64,000 nt of DNA from Roseivirga seohaensis. Its GTDB lineage: Bacteria; Bacteroidota; Bacteroidia; Cytophagales; Cyclobacteriaceae. Made by a program: the position numbers and the translations under genes. The notes under the pieces are model-generated. The model made no database searches. It was not told where the DNA came from and saw nothing but the letters and a program-made list of their open reading frames with translations. The stretch is from positions 1 through 64,000 of the forward strand of contig NZ_LRPB01000034.1 of NCBI RefSeq assembly GCF_001592945.1. The letters run 5' to 3'. How positions within the stretch are numbered: the first letter of the stretch is position 1; each line of letters opens with the position of its first letter. Positions 23,990 to 32,415 of the stretch are shown here, one piece after another.

Positions 23990-25981
23990 CTATTTATTCT
24001 CCCAAACGTTATCCGCAGCATTGTTGTCTGGGAATCTGCCGTCAGGGTCAAGCGTGATCTTCTTAATCTTTCTTCCACCAAATTTCAATTCAGCATTGAA
24101 AGTACGATCGCCATTAAACCAAACGCTGGCTGGCCAAGTAACAACGGCTGTATTGGCGTCAATCATTTTTGCATTGCTCATTGACTTGATGCCCGGACCA
24201 CTCGTTTCAAATTCAACCTTAAGGACCACTGGTGAAGGCATTTGACCTGCTTGATGTACCGTAACATTGGTAGTTGATCCTGTACTCACTTTCTGTATTG
24301 AACCATCCACCGACTCGGTAGTCCATAACCAATAGTACCAAAACCACTCAAGATTTTGTCCTAATTCATTATTCATAAAGAACACATAATCCCAAGGCGA
24401 AGGGTGTTTAAAAGCCCAAGTTTTGGTGTATTTCTTCATGGCGTTGATTACAGCTTCATCTCCCACTATTCCTCCTAACATTGATAGCATTAAAGGCGCT
24501 TTACTGTAAGTTTGGAAGCTATATCCGTCTCCAGCGTAGTTTGACAACCACATCATTGTCGCTTCATCATCATCTCCACTTCTACGACCGTAGCTCGCTC
24601 CTCTTCCATTCAAATTAGCAGGTTGGCCTCTACTATCGGCAGCAGAAAGAATGTTCATGTAGGTATTAAAGCCCTCGTCCATCCAGCCATAACGGGTTTC
24701 GTTGGTACCCACCATCATTGGCCACCATTGGTGCGCCACTTCATGATCGGCAGCTCCTTGGTTAGAGTTTACCACCATCGGGTATTCCATTCCAGCACTT
24801 GGCCCATCTTGCATGGTCATTTGGGGGAAAGGATAAGGCGCCCAAAGATCAGAATAGAATTCCAAAGCATGTCTTGTAATCTCTCCGGCTCTTTCGAAAA
24901 GTCTTGCTCTTTCTGGCAAGTATACCATGTGAATTGGAATTGGTCCTTTTTCAGGAATAGTAGCTCTTGTGGCCGTCCACATAAAGTCTGGTGAAGCAGC
25001 CCAAGCAAAATCATTCACTTTATCGGCTACAAAACGCCAAACCAGGCTTTCTCCTTCTGCAGTAGCTTTTCCAGCACCTCTTTCATCTTCGCCTACAATT
25101 ACAATTTCATCATCAGAATCAAGCACTTTGGTTAAACGCTCTCGTGTTTGGGCTGAAAGCACTTCTTCAGGGTTTTGCAAAACTCCTGTTCCGCTTACGA
25201 TCCAACCTGCAGGTACGTCAATACTTACATCAAAACGACCGAAGTTATTGAAGAACTCAGTTGGGCCTAAATAAACATTCGTTTCCCAACCACGCATATC
25301 GTCAAATTTAGCCAAACGCGGAAACCACTGTGTAGGCTGAAAAACATTGCTTCCCCAACGCTGGGTCATTCTATGTCCTCTACCGTTTTCGCCACCTGGC
25401 AATTTTGTATTCCAATCAATTTCTAACGTACCAGTGCTTTTTGCTGGAATTGGCTCAGCCAGAAAAATGGTAGCAACGGTTTGTTGCAGACCCATTACCT
25501 GAAATTTCGGCTCCCCACCTCTTCTTCTAAAGCTAGTACGAGCGCCTAAATCTACTTGGTCGCCATTCACCACTATACGTGTAACGACCATTCCCTCAGT
25601 AGTTTCTGCCGGAACAGAAGAACCTCTAGGTACATCGGCACGGAAAATATTATGATCCAACCTCAACACAATTCTGTCCATCGGCTGATTGCTATTATTA
25701 TGAATCTTAATCACTTCGCTACCCCAAATGGTCTGAGTTTGCGGGTTTAAAGTGGCTTTAATGGTATAGTCAGTTTCTAATTGCCAATAATTTGGCCCGG
25801 GTTTCCCTGAGAAATCTCTCGTTTTAGCCTCGAAAGCATTCATAATAGGGTTGGGAAGCGGTACATCCATTCGGATAGCACGCTTTGAAGTTTCCACCGA
25901 CTTCCTGAGTGGTAGCGGATTCTGCGCCATCACTACTGTAGTAGTGATCAGCATAAGAAAGGTAAACAGGCGTTTGATCAT
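23990..25981 (-). CDS. Secreted M1 family metallopeptidase
   Basis: A 663-residue protein with a signal peptide ending near VVMAQ (residue 19). The gluzincin zinc site is HEVAHQWW (H413, E414, H417) with third ligand E436, 18 residues on, as in M1 aminopeptidases. The substrate motif GAMEN appears as AGMEYP (397-401). An N-terminal beta-rich region (about 65-320) and a C-terminal beta domain frame the catalytic core. It is probably a periplasmic or surface aminopeptidase used for peptide scavenging. It is a single gene, divergent from the hydrolase. Confidence 0.9.
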   Translation of the reverse strand: MIKRLFTFLMLITTTVVMAQNPLPLRKSVETSKRAIRMDVPLPNPIMNAFEAKTRDFSGKPGPNYWQLETDYTIKATLNPQTQTIWGSEVIKIHNNSNQPMDRIVLRLDHNIFRADVPRGSSVPAETTEGMVVTRIVVNGDQVDLGARTSFRRRGGEPKFQVMGLQQTVATIFLAEPIPAKSTGTLEIDWNTKLPGGENGRGHRMTQRWGSNVFQPTQWFPRLAKFDDMRGWETNVYLGPTEFFNNFGRFDVSIDVPAGWIVSGTGVLQNPEEVLSAQTRERLTKVLDSDDEIVIVGEDERGAGKATAEGESLVWRFVADKVNDFAWAASPDFMWTATRATIPEKGPIPIHMVYLPERARLFERAGEITRHALEFYSDLWAPYPFPQMTMQDGPSAGMEYPMVVNSNQGAADHEVAHQWWPMMVGTNETRYGWMDEGFNTYMNILSAADSRGQPANLNGRGASYGRRSGDDDEATMMWLSNYAGDGYSFQTYSKAPLMLSMLGGIVGDEAVINAMKKYTKTWAFKHPSPWDYVFFMNNELGQNLEWFWYYWLWTTESVDGSIQKVSTGSTTNVTVHQAGQMPSPVVLKVEFETSGPGIKSMSNAKMIDANTAVVTWPASVWFNGDRTFNAELKFGGRKIKKITLDPDGRFPDNNAADNVWENK

Positions 25982-26130
25982 TGTTTGAGTTTTTATAAAA
26001 AATGAGATAATAAATTACTTAATAAAGCACAATATAACTGCGAAACACGACAGACAAAAATGATCTTTGTTTAGTGGTTTCAATTTTTAAAATCCGTGTA
26101 GCTCACTAAATTAGGGGTAAACAAAACAAT

Positions 26131-27036
26131 ATGACCAAAAGGAAGATCACTCAAAACTTTATCATTTTCAGCTTATTGCTTCTTAATTTCTCATTCGCCA
26201 ATGGACAAACCATTCTTGAAGACAGTGTAATGAATGGAAACAACTTCCAAAAAGCAGCTTTTCGCTTATGGATTGGAAAGGACATTCAAAGAGTAAGAGG
26301 TGTAATTGTGATGGTTCCCGGCTCGAATGGCAATGGCCGTGATATGGTATACCAGCCAGAGTGGCAAGCTTTGGCCAATAAACACAACATGGCAATTTTG
26401 GCGGCAGACATTAAAGACAAACGCAGCCCGAATATGGCCATTGAGCAATATGCTGATGTGAAAAACGGAACGGGTCAGGCCATGTTAGACGTACTGAGCC
26501 GATTGGCAACAAAAAGTGGACACCCTGAACTGAATACTGTTCCATTTGCTTTATGGGGCATGTCGGCTGGTGGTGAATTTAACTATGAGTTTGCTTGCTG
26601 GAAGCCAGAAAGGGTAATTACGTTTATCGTGAATAAAGGAGGCGTTTACTATACGGCCTTGGCTTCTGAGGCCACACGGGCAGTGCCAGGCGTTTTCCTC
26701 ACAGGTGAAATTGATAATCCATATCGCAACAATATTGTGAAAGGTATTTACTCTGTCAACCGCAGGTTTGGCGCTAAATGGATTTTTGCAGAAGAACCCG
26801 GCCAAGGACATGAATTTGCTAAATCTGAAGCATTCACCTTGAAATACTTTGACGAAATCATCCCTATTCGACTTGATGAAAACGGCAACCTAAAACCATT
26901 AAGCGAAAAGGCTTTCCTTGGTGAAATAGGCACTGGAAAAGTAGCCGCTACTGGCTTTAACAACTCATTTACAGACATTACCTCTTGGTTACCGAATACG
27001 GTTATTGTTGACTTGTGGAAAACGCTTTTTCAGTAA
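26131..27036 (+). CDS. Secreted alpha/beta hydrolase-fold protein
   Basis: A 301-residue protein with an N-terminal signal peptide (to about SFANGQ, residue 26). It has an alpha/beta-hydrolase pattern: oxyanion region VIVMVPGSNGNG, nucleophile elbow GMSAGGEF (Ser in G-x-S-x-G), and a late histidine in EEPGQGHEFAKS. This is similar to poly(3-hydroxybutyrate) depolymerase-like or esterase-like proteins. The substrate is unknown. It is a single gene, divergent from the M1 peptidase. Confidence 0.75.
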   Translation: MTKRKITQNFIIFSLLLLNFSFANGQTILEDSVMNGNNFQKAAFRLWIGKDIQRVRGVIVMVPGSNGNGRDMVYQPEWQALANKHNMAILAADIKDKRSPNMAIEQYADVKNGTGQAMLDVLSRLATKSGHPELNTVPFALWGMSAGGEFNYEFACWKPERVITFIVNKGGVYYTALASEATRAVPGVFLTGEIDNPYRNNIVKGIYSVNRRFGAKWIFAEEPGQGHEFAKSEAFTLKYFDEIIPIRLDENGNLKPLSEKAFLGEIGTGKVAATGFNNSFTDITSWLPNTVIVDLWKTLFQ

Positions 27037-27059
27037 AAGACCAAGATAGTCTTAGGTAC

Positions 27060-27140
27060 TTGCTCACTCTGGTCGTAGCGTCTTGCTGCGACCTTACCGC
27101 CTTATCTTATCCCTTTTAGTCTTAGCGAGATCAAGACTAG
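27060..27140. repeat. Dispersed GTCTTAGCGAGA hairpin repeats
   Basis: GGTCG and CGACC arms (about 27071-27093) form a hairpin with TAGCGTCTTGCTG inside. AGTCTTAGCGAGATCAAGAC (from 27118) is a second copy related to 9190-9215. They lie between convergent genes and may act as terminator-like structures. Confidence 0.55.
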
Positions 27141-27164
27141 AACAATGGAATTATCCTTCGATCC

Positions 27165-28055
27165 TCACTCCTTTCCGCAGCAATGCTTGTACTTCTTTCC
27201 GCTGCCGCAGGGACAAGGTGAATTGCGGCCAATGGCCTTGGGTTTGGTGTAAGAATCCTTGTCAATAACTGCGGTTAAATCTTGATGAAAGACTTTGCTG
27301 AGGGTTTCATACAATTGAGGATGCTTCTCTTTGAGCAAATGGGGTCTTTCAAAAAAGTATTCACTGGCTACGGCAAAAAACTCTTGTCGGTTGGTGGTGC
27401 CATAACCATCAATATCGGAGTGACTGGCCAGTATTTCGTCTGTTTTCTTTTTCACAAAGTCCAACCAAGGTAATGCGTAGGCTTTGTCTTCAAAACCGGG
27501 AGGAATACCGTCTACTTCACCGTTTTCTTTATCGAATAGATGTGCAAACTCATGAATGCCCACATTCTTCTTGTCGTTGTTAATGTCAAACCCCGCAAGC
27601 AAAGCTGGTTTGGATAGGATCATTTTACCTTCCATAGCACCTGTGCCCACCATTCCGGTAATGATTTCGGTTTTACTTCCAATATTATAATTCCGGTCGA
27701 AGGAGCTTGGGTAGAGCAGCACTTCATCTAAGTATTTGTAATTCCAAGCCGGAAAGCCGAACAAGGGAATAACGGCACTACTGGCCACCAAAAGCCGATC
27801 TACCAAATCCACTTCGGTTTGGACTCCTGTAGCCCGTGTTTCGGCTAAAAACCGTTGAATATCCGATTCGAATTGACGCTGCTGATGGGCATTTAGATTA
27901 CGGTAAAAGTGGACATGCTCGGTGAGAACGGCTTTCCATTTAGACGGAGTAGCCATAAGTTGAGTTACCTCTTTATCACTCTTGTTGGACTTCTTGAGTG
28001 CTAAAATCAAAATAATAATCAGACCAAGGATAATACTAAATACCATAAGCTGCAA
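27165..28055 (-). CDS. mtfA: MtfA-like M90 zinc metallopeptidase with SEC-C tail
   Basis: A 296-residue protein. The N-terminal hydrophobic helix (about 1-20) suggests membrane anchoring. The M90/MtfA core includes VGIHEFAHLFDKENGEVDG with the HExxH zinc motif. The last 24 residues, starting RNSPCPCGSGKKYKHCCGKE, are a complete SEC-C zinc-binding motif as found at the end of SecA. In E. coli MtfA binds the Mlc repressor and has aminopeptidase activity; the SEC-C extension is not part of that protein. Function here is uncertain. Confidence 0.88.
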   Translation of the reverse strand: MQLMVFSIILGLIIILILALKKSNKSDKEVTQLMATPSKWKAVLTEHVHFYRNLNAHQQRQFESDIQRFLAETRATGVQTEVDLVDRLLVASSAVIPLFGFPAWNYKYLDEVLLYPSSFDRNYNIGSKTEIITGMVGTGAMEGKMILSKPALLAGFDINNDKKNVGIHEFAHLFDKENGEVDGIPPGFEDKAYALPWLDFVKKKTDEILASHSDIDGYGTTNRQEFFAVASEYFFERPHLLKEKHPQLYETLSKVFHQDLTAVIDKDSYTKPKAIGRNSPCPCGSGKKYKHCCGKE

Positions 28056-28213
28056 AGTATTACAAATCCTTTACCTCAGCAATCAGTTTTTCCAATGAAT
28101 CTTTTTCTGCAACAATAAGCAGACTGATTTGACTCTTAAAATTTAGCGACACCCAGTAATGAATAGAAAGGACAATTGATTTCAAGTAAAAATATTTGAA
28201 ATATTTTGAACTA

Positions 28214-28227
28214 TATGTACGTACATA
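28214..28227. promoter_or_regulatory. Perfect palindrome TATGTACGTACATA
   Basis: A 14-base perfect palindrome 42 bases upstream of the yceI start codon, in the position of an operator for a dimeric regulator. It is between divergent genes (mtfA and yceI). No binding protein can be named. Confidence 0.5.
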
Positions 28228-28269
28228 CAGTTTGACATATTGAACGTGAACATAAAAACAAATTAGCAT

Positions 28270-28806
28270 ATGGAAACTTTAACAAAAACCACATGGAAAA
28301 TTGACCCTACACATAGCGAGGTTCAATTCAAAGTAAAACACTTAGTAATCTCAACTGTAACGGGCTCCTTCAAAAGTTTTGAAGGTGGATTAGCAACTAA
28401 TGGAGACAATTTTGATGGAGCAAATGCCACCTTCAGCATTGGCACATCTAGCGTAGACACCAATGTAGCAGATCGTGATGCACACTTGAAAAGCCCTGAG
28501 TTTTTCGATTCAGAAAATTATCCAAACATGATTTTTAAAGGTGTTTTAAAGCAAGTTTCAGGAGACGATTACAAATTAGTAGGTGACTTAACCATCAAAG
28601 AAACTACTAAACCTGTGGAATTGGCTGTAGAGCATGGTGGTATTATGAAAGATGGCTACGGACAAACCAAGGCTGGTTTCGAGATTACTGGCAGTATCAA
28701 CCGTAAAGATTTTGGCTTAACCTGGAGCATGGTAACCGAAGCTGGTGGAGTTGTGGTTGGTGATAATGTAAAATTGTTGCTCAACGTGCAGTTAACCAAA
28801 GCATAA
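28270..28806 (+). CDS. yceI: YceI family lipocalin-like protein
   Basis: A 178-residue beta-barrel protein of the YceI family, which binds isoprenoid or amphiphilic ligands. It starts WKIDPTHSEVQFKVKHLVIS and has the family sequence FDSENYPNMIFKG. Most homologues carry a signal peptide; this one begins directly with the barrel, so it may be cytoplasmic. The function in the cell is not established; homologues respond to stress or base. It is a single gene with an upstream palindrome and a strong terminator. Confidence 0.93.
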   Translation: METLTKTTWKIDPTHSEVQFKVKHLVISTVTGSFKSFEGGLATNGDNFDGANATFSIGTSSVDTNVADRDAHLKSPEFFDSENYPNMIFKGVLKQVSGDDYKLVGDLTIKETTKPVELAVEHGGIMKDGYGQTKAGFEITGSINRKDFGLTWSMVTEAGGVVVGDNVKLLLNVQLTKA

Positions 28807-28829
28807 TTAAAAAGTAGAGTAGAGTGATA

Positions 28830-28867
28830 AAGCCAGTTTAGACGATGTTTAAACTGGCTTTTCTTTT
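28830..28867. terminator. Bidirectional terminator
   Basis: AAGCCAGTTTA (28830-28840) pairs with TAAACTGGCTT (28850-28860), followed by TTCTTTTTT. It serves yceI and, on the other strand, the sheath gene ending at 28868. Confidence 0.88.
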
Positions 28868-30424
28868 TTACCCTTTTTGCATTTGCTGTTGAAACGTTAT
28901 TACAATAAACTCAGCCGGACGGGCAACAGCTACACTCACGGTAACCCTCATAATGCCGTTCAAAATATCCTCGCCTGTCATTGTACTACCCAAACCTACC
29001 GATACACTAAAAGCGTCTGCAGGTTTTGCCCCCACAAGTCCACCCTGTTTCCAAACACTGTTTAAAAAACTACTGATCATCGATTGAACACTCACCCAAG
29101 TATTGGCGTCATTCGGTTCGAATACATAAGCCATAGTTGCCGCTTTAATGGACTGTTCAATCATAATCATCGTTCTACGCACATTAATATAGCGCCAATC
29201 GTTACTGTTGCCCTCAAGCGTTCTTGCTCCCCAAACTAAAACACCTCGACCAACAAATGAGCGAAGCGCATTGACCGCCTTACCATCTAAAGGAACATTC
29301 AAGTCTTCTTGCATTCTATTATTTATATCCAGTGTAGGCTTAATTACAACATTTATCGACACATTTGCTGGAGCGACCCATACGCCTTCATTATTATCAA
29401 CTACAGTGTATATACCTGCCATGGCACCACTGGGCGGAAGTACATTCACTTCAGACAACAAGCTATTAAACAGTTGATTATATACTTTACTCGCAATCAT
29501 CAAAGCCTGATTCATATCTCCAATATTTGCATCTGTTGATGCATTTTTAATTAGCGCTATGGCCTCTTCTAATGCAGGATTGGCTCCTTCTAATTTTTGT
29601 AATAGCGCAAATAATGCATCCGTATTTCCGCCATTAAAATTGGTATAATCTAACTCGCTTGCTTGGGTGATGGTAGTTTTCAGAAACGGATAATAAGCCG
29701 CTCCATAACTCAGTCCTATGTTGCCAACGCCTTCTCTAAAATCATCAATACCTTGGGTATAAAGCACAGGGTCGGGTGAGTGACCTCCCAAAACATCTAA
29801 AATTGAAACTGCGGTTTGCATTTCTTCACTCTGACCTAGCATGGCCTGCATTAGACTGGCATTGTCGTCCTTACTGAGCAAAGTGGCTTCGGGCACTACG
29901 TACATAGTGGGTTCTGTTTCTTTAATAAGGGTTTGTAAGCCTGCCTTCAATTCCGAAAGTTTAACATTGGGGTTGAATATATTTTCACCATGTGCCATTG
30001 CAGCTCCAGAGGGGCTTCCATAACCGCCAACCGACACAATGTAGGCTGTTCCCCCTCCATTCTGATAAAAGAGCCTTACACTGTTGTATAAATAGTAAAT
30101 GGTGTTTGGGTCAGGGTCGAGTGTGTATATGTTCTTTCCTAAAGTGAGGTAATCTCCGCTTGCTGGTGCTGCGCTCTGCTCCTTAATGTAGTATTGCGGA
30201 CTGTATTGCTGCGCAGCATTTGGTAGCATAAAGTATTGTGCGAACTCAAAAAACGAATTCACTTTAACGGGTTTGTTTAAATAATTCTTGCCTTGGAATT
30301 CTGCCTGAGGCGTATAGCCAATAAAGGCAGGAACAGCCGTTGGAACTTGTACTACTGAGTTTGGAAAGGCATTTACTTCGTTTATATAAACGCCAGGGGT
30401 TTTTCTAGATCTAGGGTCAGTCAT
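28868..30424 (-). CDS. Orphan contractile tail sheath protein
   Basis: A 518-residue protein of the phage tail sheath family. It starts RKTPGVYINEVNAFPNSVV and ends with the conserved C-terminal region (FVGRGVLVWGARTLEG; RTMIMIEQSIKAATMAYVFE; MRVTVSVAVARPAEFIVI). Such proteins form the contractile outer tube of myophages, extracellular injection systems and type VI systems. No tube, baseplate, ATPase or spike gene is nearby; only a short tape-measure-like gene lies upstream. It has no signal peptide. It may be a remnant of a contractile injection locus, or a subunit supplied to one elsewhere. Confidence 0.92.
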   Translation of the reverse strand: MTDPRSRKTPGVYINEVNAFPNSVVQVPTAVPAFIGYTPQAEFQGKNYLNKPVKVNSFFEFAQYFMLPNAAQQYSPQYYIKEQSAAPASGDYLTLGKNIYTLDPDPNTIYYLYNSVRLFYQNGGGTAYIVSVGGYGSPSGAAMAHGENIFNPNVKLSELKAGLQTLIKETEPTMYVVPEATLLSKDDNASLMQAMLGQSEEMQTAVSILDVLGGHSPDPVLYTQGIDDFREGVGNIGLSYGAAYYPFLKTTITQASELDYTNFNGGNTDALFALLQKLEGANPALEEAIALIKNASTDANIGDMNQALMIASKVYNQLFNSLLSEVNVLPPSGAMAGIYTVVDNNEGVWVAPANVSINVVIKPTLDINNRMQEDLNVPLDGKAVNALRSFVGRGVLVWGARTLEGNSNDWRYINVRRTMIMIEQSIKAATMAYVFEPNDANTWVSVQSMISSFLNSVWKQGGLVGAKPADAFSVSVGLGSTMTGEDILNGIMRVTVSVAVARPAEFIVITFQQQMQKG

Positions 30425-30570
30425 GGTAAAAAATTAAGCAGATGGATTGACCACAAACAATAATACTAAAACGGCCAGCCACCTGGTAGTGAAATTGATG
30501 AAAGTTAGCTCTTATTGGACAATAAAACCTATGAAAAATAACTTTATGTTGAAAAAAAATCAAGACAGAT

Positions 30571-31077
30571 CTATTGCCAATTTACCATAATGGGTTTCGG
30601 CATCCAGAAAAATTTAATTGGAGTTATACTAAGAGGAAGTCGATCTATTAACATATCGTAGACATTTCTTTCAACGGACAATACCCAATTTTCTTCCATT
30701 TCTTCGAGCTTCCCTTTTCTCCACAACCATGAACCACGAAAACCCTCAATTGAGCTTTTCCCAATTGCCGACCAATGAGCAATAACGGCTTCAATTAAAC
30801 TATGAATCGTATTGAGTTCATCAGGTGTAACTGAAAAGTCATTTTTGATTTCATGGTCTAGTGGCAATCCAGCAAACAGTTTATTTAAAACCAAACGGTG
30901 TTCTTCTTTTGGAGGGTTATCTAACAAAATATACTGAAGCAACAAAGCTGCTTTCTCTTGATCTTCTACCGAATTAAAAGCTGAATCCATGACCAGCCCC
31001 AGTCTTTCAAAAAGCACTGGAATAAAGCTTGACAGGATGACCAAGCCAGCATTCTCTATATAGGTTTCATTGTACAT
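30571..31077 (-). CDS. Short protein like the C-terminal end of contractile-system tape-measure proteins
   Basis: A 168-residue protein matching what I know of the C-terminal domain in the large tape-measure-type proteins of extracellular contractile injection systems: NAGLVILSSFIPVLFERLGL, LNKLFAGLPLDHEI, WSAIGKSSIEGFRGSWLWR, RLPLSITPIKFFWMPKPI. The full proteins are several times longer; here only this domain exists. The frame is open to 31125, but the ATG at 31077 (MYNETYIENAG) fits the domain start. It precedes the sheath gene by about 147 bases on the same strand. It may be a separate adaptor or a fragment. Confidence 0.7.
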   Translation of the reverse strand: MYNETYIENAGLVILSSFIPVLFERLGLVMDSAFNSVEDQEKAALLLQYILLDNPPKEEHRLVLNKLFAGLPLDHEIKNDFSVTPDELNTIHSLIEAVIAHWSAIGKSSIEGFRGSWLWRKGKLEEMEENWVLSVERNVYDMLIDRLPLSITPIKFFWMPKPIMVNWQ

Positions 31078-31105
31078 GGTTATAATATTAAGAAAGAATC
31101 GCCTT

Positions 31106-32368
31106 TTATTGATCCTGTTCTTCAAACTCTCCAGGCAACTCTAAAGCTTTCACAGATTGAATGGCGTTGCCAGCAATGCCTTTGATGGAGCCGTACATGT
31201 CGATGGTATTGGTTACCACTTTATCAATTTGTTTTTCGCGTTCTTTCCAAATGCGTTGCATGGCCCTTTTCTCACTGTCCAAACCATTTTTCATAGAGGT
31301 GAAGCCTTCAACAATGGCTTCTACCTGCATGCGGAAGGTATTGCTGGTGAGGAAATCATAAAGCATATGCATTTTATCGCCTTTGTTTTCCTGTGAACTT
31401 ACCGCCATACTGAGTTGTACAATGGATTCACGCAGCACCGCACAAAGCCCTTTGAATTCGTCATAATTACAAATCCAAATGCCGTCTCTTAAGCCCATCC
31501 GGTCCATTCCTGCAGGCATTACCTCAGTAACTAAAACGCCAATATTGGCACCTCTTTCGCGGATGTCTGCTTTAAATTTTTCAATCCAGCTGGGCTGAAA
31601 GTCTTTGGTGCGTTTACTTTCGTAGTAAATGGTGCCGCAATTCTGGCGGGCACGGGTATTTACGATTTGAATACAATCGCCACCTCTGGCGCCTTTCTTA
31701 ATTTCTTCAATGCTGTCTAAAGGAAATTGCCCCATCAGCCATTCTTCAATGGCCAGTTCTTGCACTTCGCCTTGCAGCTGCATAGAGCCCTGCTCCTGCT
31801 TACGCTTCATTTCTTCGGTAAGCTTCTTTTGGTCTTCCAGCTGCTTCTGCATTTCTTTAAAACGCATTTCATTCTTTTCTTCCTCAACTTTCCTAATTTT
31901 CTCCCTTTCGGCAATTAATGTGGCATTGAGGTTTTTCTGGGCTTCGGCTTCTGCAATTTCCTTCAATTCCGATTTCTCGCGTTTTAGCTTTTCTATCTCT
32001 GCTTTGGTGCGGTTCAGCTCTTTAATCTGCTCTGATTTTTCGTTAAGCTCTTTTTGAAGTGTTTCAAATTGATCCAATTGCTCAGCCTGAAGTTGATGCT
32101 TCAACTTCTCTTCCATGGCCTTACGTTCTTCGCGTAGCTGCTTATCGAGTCGCTCTTTGAAAAGTTCATTGGCCTCCTTCTTCTTCTGTTCAAACTCCTC
32201 TTTCGCTTTGTTCAGTGTTTCAACTTCAGATTGATACCTCTGCTTTTCTTGCGCCAACTGCGCCTGATACTTCTGTTTGATCTCATCTTCTAACTGATGA
32301 GCGAGAATATCTTGCACATCGATACTGGTTCCACAATTAGGACATTTGATCTGATTATTGTTCTGCAT
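31106..32368 (-). CDS. DUF2130 family protein
   Basis: A 420-residue protein. The N terminus has a CPNCGTSID zinc-knuckle-like pair. Residues about 25-200 are a long charged coiled coil. The C-terminal DUF2130 domain (about 210-400) includes GQFPLDSIEEIKKGARGGDC and WKEREKQIDKVVTNTIDMYG. The domain is thought to have a restriction-nuclease-like fold, and the acidic and basic residues after GARGGDCIQ would fit, but activity is unknown. The stop overlaps the upstream extension of the next gene only. Confidence 0.85.
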   Translation of the reverse strand: MQNNNQIKCPNCGTSIDVQDILAHQLEDEIKQKYQAQLAQEKQRYQSEVETLNKAKEEFEQKKKEANELFKERLDKQLREERKAMEEKLKHQLQAEQLDQFETLQKELNEKSEQIKELNRTKAEIEKLKREKSELKEIAEAEAQKNLNATLIAEREKIRKVEEEKNEMRFKEMQKQLEDQKKLTEEMKRKQEQGSMQLQGEVQELAIEEWLMGQFPLDSIEEIKKGARGGDCIQIVNTRARQNCGTIYYESKRTKDFQPSWIEKFKADIRERGANIGVLVTEVMPAGMDRMGLRDGIWICNYDEFKGLCAVLRESIVQLSMAVSSQENKGDKMHMLYDFLTSNTFRMQVEAIVEGFTSMKNGLDSEKRAMQRIWKEREKQIDKVVTNTIDMYGSIKGIAGNAIQSVKALELPGEFEEQDQ

Positions 32369-32415
32369 GAGCTTAAACGTTCTTCAATTTTTTGTACTAA
32401 TTCAATTAATGATTT

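Noticed and set aside
28868..31077. Prophage
   Set aside because: Only a sheath and a tape-measure-like fragment are present; no integrase, capsid, portal, terminase or lysis gene is near.
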